10,190 bases of DNA from Persebacter sp051008975 (GTDB lineage Bacteria > Pseudomonadota > Gammaproteobacteria > Tethybacterales > Persebacteraceae). The stretch covers positions 1 through 10,190 of the forward strand of contig JBPCXA010000070.1 of the NCBI GenBank assembly GCA_051008975.1, read 5' to 3'. Under the pieces are notes generated by a model that saw only the letters and a list, made by a program, of their open reading frames with translations, searched no databases and was not told the DNA's origin. Position 1 is the first letter of the stretch; the number at the start of each line of letters is the position of its first letter. Position numbers and translations under genes: made by a program. This document shows, piece after piece, positions 1 to 5,761 of this stretch.

Positions 1-778
1 CGTAGTCGGCGAGTATTAAATGCCCGTTGATGTAGCAGTCGCCGATCGCGTCCAAAACTTTGTGGCGCGCGAATTCGTCCGGATAGCGCAGCCCCTCCGC
101 GTTCAAAACGCCCAAATCGTCATACACCACCGCGCAGTCCAGCGAGCCGCCCAGGGCGCGGCGGTTGCGGCGCATATATTCCACGTCGTTTACATAGCAA
201 AAAGTACGCGCGCGCGAAATTTCCTCCTCGTATTCCGCCGCCGACAATGTATGCGCATAGCGCACGCCCGTCCGCCGCACCGCCGCATGCGGAAAATCAA
301 TCTTAACTTCGTAGCGCGCTTTGCCGTTTTCCGTCGGCGCGAAACTCGCGCGCGCGCCGTCAATTTTTTTCTCCACTTTTTTCGTCGCGCGAATGACCCG
401 GCGCGGCGCGTTTTGTTTCGCGATTCCGCAGGCGTCGGTCAAAAAAAGCATCCACGGCGCCGCGCTGCCGTCCAAAATCGGAAGTTCCGGCCCGTCCACT
501 TCCACCAAAAGATTGTCCACGCAAAGCGCCGACAACGCCGAAAGCAAATGTTCGACCGTGCCGATCGAACAGTCGCCGTCCGCGAGAGTCGTCGACAGGC
601 GGGTGTCCCGCACATTGCCGACGGAGGCGCGCACGCGCCCGCCCGAATCGCGGCGGCGAAACACCACGCCGCCGTTTTCGTCCAGCGGCGAAAGGCGCAC
701 CCGCGCGGCGCGCCCGCTGTGCAGCGCGATGCCCGAAAACTCCGCCGGGCCGGCGATCGTCGTCTGCGGCGCGTTCAT
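1..778 (-). CDS. lpxC: UDP-3-O-acyl-N-acetylglucosamine deacetylase (LpxC), 3' end cut by window edge
   Basis: LpxC is the zinc-dependent deacetylase that performs the committed step of lipid A synthesis in the cytoplasm. 259 codons are visible of a family length near 305. The start at 778 is supported because MNAPQTTIAGPAEFSGIALHSG aligns from the first residues with the E. coli N-terminus. Visible motifs: TVEHLLSAL (residues 74-82), with the catalytic-base Glu76 and zinc ligand His77; GPELPILDGSAAPW (96-109); SRARTFCYVNDVEYM (188-202); LGGSLDCAVVYDD (209-221); and DEFARHKVLDAIGD (234-247), carrying zinc ligands His239 and Asp243. The late catalytic His of the family lies beyond the window. 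The gene follows ftsZ by 29 bp, as in many proteobacteria. No normal ribosome binding site is seen: upstream are a TATAAT and a G15 tract, described separately. The family assignment is very secure; how it is expressed is unclear. Confidence 0.97.
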   Translation of the reverse strand, partial: MNAPQTTIAGPAEFSGIALHSGRAARVRLSPLDENGGVVFRRRDSGGRVRASVGNVRDTRLSTTLADGDCSIGTVEHLLSALSALCVDNLLVEVDGPELPILDGSAAPWMLFLTDACGIAKQNAPRRVIRATKKVEKKIDGARASFAPTENGKARYEVKIDFPHAAVRRTGVRYAHTLSAAEYEEEISRARTFCYVNDVEYMRRNRRALGGSLDCAVVYDDLGVLNAEGLRYPDEFARHKVLDAIGDCYINGHLILADY

Positions 779-786
779 CGCGGCGG

Positions 787-792
787 ATTATA
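787..792 (-). promoter_or_regulatory. Candidate -10 box (TATAAT) for lpxC
   Basis: A perfect TATAAT on the minus strand lies 8 bp upstream of the lpxC ATG, directly after the G15 tract. Initiation 6-8 bases downstream would fall around positions 779-781, so the mRNA would be nearly leaderless. No good -35 hexamer is found at 15-21 bp spacing (at most 2 of 6 matches to TTGACA), so promoter activity is an inference from the -10 alone. Confidence 0.4.
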
Positions 793-807
793 CCCCCCCC
801 CCCCCCC
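793..807 (-). repeat. Homopolymer tract of 15 G (sense strand) between ftsZ and lpxC
   Basis: Fifteen consecutive C on the plus strand (G on the coding strand) run from directly after the ftsZ TAA up to the TATAAT. The tract occupies the spacer position of a promoter and is the only G-rich element that could act as a ribosome binding site for lpxC, though it ends 14 bases from the ATG. Four runs of GGG with single-G loops need exactly 15 bases, so a G-quadruplex is possible. Tracts this long slip during replication and are also a common place for sequencing length errors. Confidence 0.9.
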
Positions 808-1944
808 TTAATTCTTTTGCCGCCGCAAAATCGTCGGCACCCGTCTTTCGTCGCCGTTGTGTTTTTGCAGAAGTTCCTCGCGCCGCTTGCGGTCGCGCCC
901 GGAGACGAAGCACGGATCCTGCACCGCGCCCTCTATCAGTTTCAGGTTTCCGCCGCCCTCCGCGGCGCGTTCCCCCTCGCGCTCGCCGGCGATGCCGGTG
1001 GCGATGATCGTCACCCGCATTTCGTCCCCCATGGAATCGTCGTACACCTGCCCGACGAAACGTTCGCTGTCGCAGTGCGGCGCCTTTTCGTCGATGACCG
1101 AATGCACCGCGTCGGCTTCGTTGAGTTTCATCGTCGCGGAAGACGCCGTGATGTTCACCAAAAAATGGCTGGCGGCGGACAAATCCACGTCCTCCATCAG
1201 CGGGCAGGCCAGCGTTTCATGCGCCGCCTCCGCCGCGCGGTCGGGGCCGGATTTGCACGCCGAACCCATCACCGCCCGCCCCTTCGCCGACATTACGGAA
1301 CGGACGTCGTTGAAGTCCAGATTCATTTCGCCGGGCTTGGTGATGATTTCGGAAATGCCGCACACCGCGTTATACAAAACGCCGTTCGCCGCCGCCAACG
1401 CGTCCTTTTGCAGCACGTCGTCGCCGAGCACCTCCTTCAATTTCGCGTTCGGCACGACGAGCAAAGAATCCACCTCGGCGGACAGCGCGAGCATTCCCTT
1501 TTCGGCGGTGCGGTCGCGCCGCTCGTGGCGAAACGGCAGAGTCGCCACCGCCACCGTCAGCACGCCCTCGCCGCGCGCGAGTTTGGCGATCAGCGGCGAT
1601 GCGCCGGTGCCGGTGCCTTTTCCCATTCCGCAGGCGACGAAAACCATGTCGCAGTCGCGCACCAGTTCCAGCAGGCGCGAAGATTCCTCCTCCGCCGCGC
1701 GCGCCGCCAAATCGGGATTCGCGCCCGCGCCCAGTCCGCGCATTCCGCCGCCGCCGAGATGCACGCACTCGGCGTTTTCGATCCGCGAAAGCGCCTGCGA
1801 GTCAGTGTTGACGGCGGCGTATTCTATGCCCGCCACCCGCCGCGCCTGCAAATAATGGATGATGTTGCCGCCGCAACCGCCCACGCCGATGACGCGGATG
1901 CGCGCCGGCGAACGTTCGTTCTCTATAAACTCCATGCCGCTCAT
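808..1944 (-). CDS. ftsZ: Cell division protein FtsZ (tubulin-like GTPase)
   Basis: FtsZ polymerises with GTP into the cytoplasmic ring at the division site. The protein is 378 aa, near the E. coli length. Motifs in order: IGVGGCGGN (residues 19-27), VNTDSQAL (45-52), LGAGANPD (71-78), tubulin signature GMGKGTGTGASP (106-117), PFRHERRDR (137-145, with the nucleotide-contacting Glu141 and Arg145), T7 loop NLDFNDV (208-214, catalytic Asp pair kept), VNITAS (263-268) and VTIIATGI (311-318). A linker of about 50 residues follows, then the C-terminal peptide VPTILRRQKN, the site that binds FtsA and ZipA in relatives. Start 1944 is chosen for its ribosome binding site (AGGGAGA, 7 bases before the ATG); Met4 is a possible alternative. 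Odd points: the signature has Lys109 where almost all FtsZ have Gly, and Cys24 lies in the first glycine loop. Stop is TAA at 808. Confidence 0.97.
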   Translation of the reverse strand: MSGMEFIENERSPARIRVIGVGGCGGNIIHYLQARRVAGIEYAAVNTDSQALSRIENAECVHLGGGGMRGLGAGANPDLAARAAEEESSRLLELVRDCDMVFVACGMGKGTGTGASPLIAKLARGEGVLTVAVATLPFRHERRDRTAEKGMLALSAEVDSLLVVPNAKLKEVLGDDVLQKDALAAANGVLYNAVCGISEIITKPGEMNLDFNDVRSVMSAKGRAVMGSACKSGPDRAAEAAHETLACPLMEDVDLSAASHFLVNITASSATMKLNEADAVHSVIDEKAPHCDSERFVGQVYDDSMGDEMRVTIIATGIAGEREGERAAEGGGNLKLIEGAVQDPCFVSGRDRKRREELLQKHNGDERRVPTILRRQKN

Positions 1945-1950
1945 TGTCTT

Positions 1951-1957
1951 TCTCCCT
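1951..1957 (-). promoter_or_regulatory. Ribosome binding site of ftsZ
   Basis: AGGGAGA on the minus strand, with its GGGAG core 7 bases before the ATG at 1944. It decides the start in favour of 1944 over the in-frame ATG at 1935. Confidence 0.7.
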
Positions 1958-1972
1958 GTCGCGCGACGCGCG

Positions 1973-1985
1973 TTATTGTCAATAA
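1973..1985 (-). promoter_or_regulatory. 13-bp perfect palindrome in the ftsA-ftsZ gap
   Basis: The sequence TTATTG-A-CAATAA (minus strand) is a perfect inverted repeat with a one-base centre. It is AT-rich in an otherwise GC-rich region, in the longest intergenic gap of the window (47 bp, 1945-1991). A run of seven T precedes it on the transcribed strand, so it is not a terminator for these genes. It contains TTGACA but has no -10 at a usable distance. A protein-binding site affecting ftsZ is possible but unproven. Confidence 0.35.
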
Positions 1986-1991
1986 AAAAAC

Positions 1992-3257
1992 CTATTCCGA
2001 TTCCGGCGGACGACCGCCGAAGACGCGCGCCAGAAAATTCCGGCACGCCGTCCGCAAACCGCCGCTCCGCGCGGCGCGGCGTTCTTCGCGGCGCGCCGCG
2101 GCGGTCTGCAAAAGTCCCGCCGCCACCGCGAAACGCGGCGACGAAATACTTTCGTGGTTTTCGCCGCGATACAGCGGACGCCCGACCCGCGCCGGCATGC
2201 CGAGTTTGGCGGACGCCGCCGCGGCCAGTCCGGGCAGCAGCGCGCCGTCGCCGACCAGCACAATTCCCGCCGCCAGCCGCCGCCCGTCGCGGTTTTCGCC
2301 GCCGCCGATTTCGTCCAGCCGCCGCCCGATTGTTTCCAGAATTTCGTCCGCGCGGTGGGCGATCGTGTCGCGCACCACCGCCAGCGACTGCCGGCTTTCG
2401 CCGCCGCCGCCCGCCTCCAGCAGAGAGACGAATTCGCCGGAATCGCCCGCCAGCCCGATCGTTTTTTTCGCCCGCTCCGCCGATTCCAGAGAGGCATGAT
2501 GCACCTCCGCGATGTCGCGGTGAATGTCGTCGGAGGCCATCGAAAAAGAAAACACGCCCGCCACCGCGCCGCGATGAAACACCGCGACGTCGGTCGTGGA
2601 CGCGCCGATGTCGGCGATGCATACGCCGAGTTGTTTTTCGTCTTCGGTCAGCACCGCCGGCGCCGCCGCCAGCGCCGAAAATGTAAACTGGCTTTCGGTC
2701 TCCACGCCGGATTGCAGCAGGCATTTTTCCCAATCCGCCAGCGCGTTGACGGACGCCAGCACCAGATGCATTCCGCCCGACAATTTGCTGCCGCTCATTC
2801 CCAGCGGCCGCTGCACGCCCTTGTGTCCGCCCAGTTCGTAATACCGCTCCAAGGTGGCGATGACTTTTTTGCCGTTGTGATTTTCCGCCTCGGCCTCCGC
2901 CTGCCGCTTCACCTCCTTGATGTCGCCCGGCGAAACGCCCTCCGGATCGTCCACGACCGTGGTGCCGGAGGCGTCTATGCCGGCGATGTGCGCGCCGGTC
3001 ACCGCCGCCCACGCCGACGTAATTTTTCGCCGCGACATCAATTCCGCCTCCCGCAGCGCGTTTTGCAAAGACGCCGACGCCTCTTCCATATTAATCACGC
3101 GCCCCTCGTCCACGCCCGCCGACGCCGCCTCGCCGACTCCGACGAGACGAATCGCGCGGTTCGGCAGCATTTCCGCCGCCAGCACCCGCACCGTCGCGCC
3201 GCCAAAATCCACCGCCGCCGTCGGGACGCCGTTCGCCGTTTCTTCGCCGTTTTTCAT
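1992..3257 (-). CDS. ftsA: Cell division protein FtsA (actin-like membrane anchor of the Z ring)
   Basis: FtsA is an actin-fold ATPase that tethers FtsZ to the inner membrane and signals to the downstream divisome. It is 421 aa, the usual size. Features in order: first phosphate loop AAVDFGGATVRV (residues 14-25); the FtsA-specific 1C domain, about 34-120, with INMEEASASLQNAL and AELMSRRKI; RPLGMSGSKL (150-159); LTEDEKQLGVCIADIGAST (203-221), holding the second phosphate loop; GIVLVGDGALLPGL (331-344), the adenosine region; SPRFAVAAGLL (373-383); and a C-terminal amphipathic helix, about 398-413 (GLRTACRNFLARVFGG), the expected membrane-targeting sequence. The start overlaps the ftsQ stop by 4 bp and has a good ribosome binding site. 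The stop is TAG, unlike the TAA and TGA stops of its neighbours. The assignment is secure from motifs and position before ftsZ. Confidence 0.96.
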   Translation of the reverse strand: MKNGEETANGVPTAAVDFGGATVRVLAAEMLPNRAIRLVGVGEAASAGVDEGRVINMEEASASLQNALREAELMSRRKITSAWAAVTGAHIAGIDASGTTVVDDPEGVSPGDIKEVKRQAEAEAENHNGKKVIATLERYYELGGHKGVQRPLGMSGSKLSGGMHLVLASVNALADWEKCLLQSGVETESQFTFSALAAAPAVLTEDEKQLGVCIADIGASTTDVAVFHRGAVAGVFSFSMASDDIHRDIAEVHHASLESAERAKKTIGLAGDSGEFVSLLEAGGGGESRQSLAVVRDTIAHRADEILETIGRRLDEIGGGENRDGRRLAAGIVLVGDGALLPGLAAAASAKLGMPARVGRPLYRGENHESISSPRFAVAAGLLQTAAARREERRAARSGGLRTACRNFLARVFGGRPPESE

Positions 3258-3916
3258 GTTTGCTCCTCGCCGTCCGTCGAAACCGAAAATCCCTTTTCAT
3301 AGCGCAAATCCACCGCCCGAATTTGCGCGAACCGCCGCCGCAGTTCGCCCGCATAGCGGACATAGCGGCGCAGCCGTTCGCGGCGGTTTTCCCGTCCGAG
3401 ACGCAGCATCACGCCGTCGCGCAAAAACAGCCGCCATTCGCCGTCCTCGTCCACCCGCAATTGCGCGATTGCCGCGTCCGCCGATTCCAAAAGCGCGCGG
3501 GTTTCGCCGTAAAAATCCGCCATGCTCGCCGCCCGTTCCGCCGGCCCCGAAAACACCGGCAGCCACGAATCGGCGGTGCCTTCATACCGCGCGCCGCGCA
3601 TATCCACAAGTCCGCCGCCGGCCCACGACGCCAGCGGACGGCGGGCGACCAGCGTCACTTCCAAAACATCGGGCAGACGCCGCCGCAAATGCGCGTCGGC
3701 GACTCCGGGCAAATTGAGAATTTGCGCGCGTAAATTCGGCAGGCTCATCGCCGGCAAATTTCGCCCCTCCAAATCCCGCATCATTCGCCCGACTTCGGCG
3801 CGCGCGATCTCCGCCCCGCCGGTGACGCGCCAGCCGCGCAGCACCGCCCCCTCCGCCAGATGCCACAAAAACGCCAGCACGACGGCGAACAAAATCAGCG
3901 GCGTTTTCCCGCTCAT
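3254..3916 (-). CDS. ftsQ: Cell division protein FtsQ
   Basis: FtsQ is a bitopic inner membrane protein that recruits FtsB and FtsL to the septum. The 220 residues are shorter than E. coli FtsQ (276), mainly through a very short cytoplasmic tail. One membrane segment (about 6-24, LILFAVVLAFLWHLAEGA) is followed by a POTRA domain, about 28-93 (from RGWRVTGGAEIARAEV to DVLEVTLVARRP), then the beta domain with SWAGGGLVDMRGARYE (97-112) and VDLRYEKGFSV (202-212), which matches the late conserved VDMRY segment of E. coli. It overlaps ddl upstream and ftsA downstream by 4 bp each (ATGA). A GGAGG lies 7 bases before the ATG at 3916. FtsQ diverges fast, so the call rests on these short motifs, topology and position between ddl and ftsA. 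Confidence 0.94.
   Translation of the reverse strand: MSGKTPLILFAVVLAFLWHLAEGAVLRGWRVTGGAEIARAEVGRMMRDLEGRNLPAMSLPNLRAQILNLPGVADAHLRRRLPDVLEVTLVARRPLASWAGGGLVDMRGARYEGTADSWLPVFSGPAERAASMADFYGETRALLESADAAIAQLRVDEDGEWRLFLRDGVMLRLGRENRRERLRRYVRYAGELRRRFAQIRAVDLRYEKGFSVSTDGEEQT
3263..3268 (-). promoter_or_regulatory. Ribosome binding site of ftsA
   Basis: GAGGAG on the minus strand, 5 bases before the ftsA ATG at 3257 and inside the end of ftsQ. It supports this start and independent loading of ribosomes on ftsA in addition to coupling. Confidence 0.75.
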
Positions 3917-4836
3917 TCCGCGCCCTCCCAGATCTTTTTCACCAGCGCGTCATAGCCGATTCCCGCCGCCTTCGCCGCCATCGGAACCAGACTGTGCGAA
4001 GTCATTCCCGGTACCGTGTTGACCTCCAAAAACATCGGGCCGTCGTCGCCGAGAATAAAATCCGTCCGCCCCCAGTGGCGGCATCCGAGCAGCGAAAACA
4101 CCCGCAGCGATTCGCGCTGCAGGCGGGTTTCGTCCGCGGCGGACAATCCGCACGGGCAAAAAAAGCGCGTGTCTTCGGCGACATATTTGGCGTGATAGTC
4201 GTAAAACTCCGCCGCCGCGACGATGCCGACCAGCGGCAGAACTTCGCCGTCCAAAATCGCCGCCGTATATTCGCGTCCGGCGATTCGTTTTTCCACCAGC
4301 GCCTGCGCGCCTTCGCCGAGGGCGGCGGCGACCGCGGCGGACAATTCCGCGACGGAATTCGCGACTCCCGCGCGGGTGCTGGAACCGCCGCACGACGGTT
4401 TTACGAACAGCGGAAATCCCAGCGCCGCGGCGATTTCGTCCGCGTCCGTTTCGGCGGCGGCGACGCGCCATTCCGGAGTCGGCACGCCCGCCGCCCGCCA
4501 CAACAGTTTGGCGCGGTGCTTGTCCATCGCCAAGGCGGACGCCAAAACGCCGCTGCCGGTCGCGGGAATGCGCAGCATTTTCAACGCACCCGACACTTCG
4601 CCGTTTTCGCCGGAACCGCCGTGCAAAATATTGAACGCGCGCGCCGCCCCCGCCGAAGGCAGATCGCACAGCGGACGTTCCGCCGGATCGAACGCGAACG
4701 CGTCGATTCCCGCCCGCCGCAGCGCCGGCAAAATCATCCGCCCGCCGGACAGGGACACCTCGCGTTCCGGCGAATCGCCGCCGGCCAGCAGCGCGGTTTT
4801 ATTTCCCGCCCCCCCCCCGTAATTTTTATTTTCCAT
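3913..4836 (-). CDS. ddl: D-alanine--D-alanine ligase (Ddl)
   Basis: Ddl is the cytoplasmic ATP-grasp enzyme that joins two D-Ala for the peptidoglycan stem. It is 307 aa, the normal DdlB length. Motifs: LLAGGDSPEREVSLSGG (residues 16-32, substrate-binding Glu24); ILHGGSGENGE (70-80); SALAMDKHRAK (100-110); FVKPSCGGSS (144-153); EKRIAGREY (182-190); FYDYHAKY (211-218, with the Tyr typical of D-Ala rather than D-lactate ligases); GRTDF (256-260) and FLEVNTVPGMTSHSLVP (269-285, metal-binding Glu271 and Asn273). The start at 4836 gives about 11 residues before the first strand, slightly more than E. coli, and overlaps murB by 11 bp. An ATG at 4878 is in frame but lies deep in murB. Ten consecutive G (codons 7-10, residues GGGA) make the N-terminus glycine-rich and slippage-prone. 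It overlaps ftsQ by 4 bp. Confidence 0.96.
   Translation of the reverse strand: MENKNYGGGAGNKTALLAGGDSPEREVSLSGGRMILPALRRAGIDAFAFDPAERPLCDLPSAGAARAFNILHGGSGENGEVSGALKMLRIPATGSGVLASALAMDKHRAKLLWRAAGVPTPEWRVAAAETDADEIAAALGFPLFVKPSCGGSSTRAGVANSVAELSAAVAAALGEGAQALVEKRIAGREYTAAILDGEVLPLVGIVAAAEFYDYHAKYVAEDTRFFCPCGLSAADETRLQRESLRVFSLLGCRHWGRTDFILGDDGPMFLEVNTVPGMTSHSLVPMAAKAAGIGYDALVKKIWEGAE
3923..3929 (-). promoter_or_regulatory. Ribosome binding site of ftsQ
   Basis: GGGAGGG on the minus strand, its GGAGG core 7 bases before the ftsQ ATG at 3916, inside the last codons of ddl. Confidence 0.7.
4809..4818 (-). repeat. Homopolymer tract of 10 G inside the ddl coding start
   Basis: Ten consecutive G on the coding strand span codons 7 to 10 of ddl. 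The reading frame on both sides is correct for Ddl at this tract length, so the sequenced state is 'on'. Gain or loss of one base would shift the frame before the first conserved motif, and I see no in-frame start between the tract and that motif. Confidence 0.9.
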
Positions 4837-5761
4837 ACCTCCCCCCCGACAATTCGTGTACGGGCGCGGCGGAATCAATTTTTCGCCCGGCGATGCGCAC
4901 TTCCGGCGACAGCAGGACGCCGGTCCGCGCGCGCACTTTTTCGCGGACGATGAAGATTAAATTTTCTATGTCGGCGGCGGTGGCGCGGCGGTCGTTGACG
5001 ATAAAGTTGGCGTGTTTTTGCGACACCGTCGCGCCGCCGACCCGCGCGCCTTTCAGTCCGCATTCGTCGATCAGTTTCGCCGCGAAACCGCCGGGCGGAT
5101 TGCAAAACACCGAGCCGCAATTCGCGCTCCCGACCGGCTGGGTACGCGCGCGGCGGCGCAGCATCGCCCGCACCCGCGCGCGCGCGGCGGACGGATCGCC
5201 GGGCGAAAAACGCAGACGCACGGCGGCGAAAAACGGCGTCGCCGCGCCGTCCTTCATTGAAATAGAACGATAGCCGGCGGAAAAATCCGCGCGCGGGCGG
5301 ACGCGCAAACCGCCGTCTTCCAGCACCGCCGCCTCTTCCACGTAAGTCCAAATTTCGCCGCCTTCGCATCCGGCGTTCATCGCCGCCGCGCCGCCGACGG
5401 TGCCGGGGACGCCGGCCAAAAACGCCGCCTCGGCAAATCCCGCGTCCGCCGCCAGCCGCGCAAGTTTCGGACATCCCGCGCCGGCCTCGGCGTAGATACG
5501 CCCGTCCTTTTCAACCCGCAGCACCGACAGCCCCGGCGCCGCGCGCGCCACCACGCCGCCGATGCCGCCGTCGCGCACCAGTAAATTGCTGCCGTGGCCT
5601 ATGACGAACGCCGTCCGCGCGCGCGAACCGGTTTCATAAAACGCCCGCATGTCGTCCAAATCGGCGGGCAAAAACAACTCCTCCGCCGGACCGCCGACCC
5701 GCCACGCCGACAGCCGCGACATCGGAAAATTCCGCCGCCATTCGCCGCGCAGCGCGGTCAT
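4826..5761 (-). CDS. murB: UDP-N-acetylenolpyruvoylglucosamine reductase (MurB)
   Basis: MurB is the FAD- and NADPH-dependent reductase that makes UDP-MurNAc from the MurA product in the cytoplasm. It is 311 aa. FAD-domain motifs: LSAWRVGGPAE (residues 17-27), VIGHGSNLLVRD (53-64), and FLAGVPGTVGGAAAMNAG (114-131). GYRSISM (163-169) carries the conserved Tyr-Arg. NCGSVFCNP (214-222) carries catalytic Ser217. SPEVRIAGR (285-293) carries the conserved Glu287. It is shorter than E. coli MurB (342), closer to the type II form, but I do not assign the type firmly. The start at 5761 gives an ATGA overlap with murC; the frame is open further upstream, but only in antisense-like murC sequence. No strong ribosome binding site is seen, so coupling to murC is likely. 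Its last codons (GGG GGG AGG) double as the ribosome binding region of ddl. Confidence 0.96.
   Translation of the reverse strand: MTALRGEWRRNFPMSRLSAWRVGGPAEELFLPADLDDMRAFYETGSRARTAFVIGHGSNLLVRDGGIGGVVARAAPGLSVLRVEKDGRIYAEAGAGCPKLARLAADAGFAEAAFLAGVPGTVGGAAAMNAGCEGGEIWTYVEEAAVLEDGGLRVRPRADFSAGYRSISMKDGAATPFFAAVRLRFSPGDPSAARARVRAMLRRRARTQPVGSANCGSVFCNPPGGFAAKLIDECGLKGARVGGATVSQKHANFIVNDRRATAADIENLIFIVREKVRARTGVLLSPEVRIAGRKIDSAAPVHELSGGRYGK
4838..4847 (-). promoter_or_regulatory. Purine-rich ribosome binding region of ddl
   Basis: Seven G followed by AGG end one base before the ddl ATG at 4836. GGAGG itself is too close (1 base), but the G run upstream could pair with 16S rRNA at a usable distance. 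The same bases encode Gly-Gly-Arg at the end of MurB. Confidence 0.5.

Noticed and set aside
779..807. Transcription terminator after ftsZ.
   Set aside because: No GC stem followed by a T run is present on the minus strand; the gap is a G15 tract, TATAAT and a few bases.
1977..1982. TTGACA as a -35 box upstream of ftsZ.
   Set aside because: At 16-18 bp spacing the downstream hexamers (for example ACAGGG) do not resemble TATAAT, and TTGACA is just the middle of the 13-bp palindrome.
808..3012. A 734-codon minus-strand frame joining ftsZ to an upstream extension across ftsA.
   Set aside because: The upstream part is a shadow frame of ftsA. FtsZ homology begins only after 1944, where a ribosome binding site and ATG lie, so this is not an FtsA-FtsZ fusion.
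817..4953. Several long open frames on the plus strand (for example 817-2499, 2154-3302, 3994-4953).
   Set aside because: They lie antisense to well-identified genes, are Arg/Pro/Ala-rich and show no domain motif, as expected of GC-rich shadow frames.
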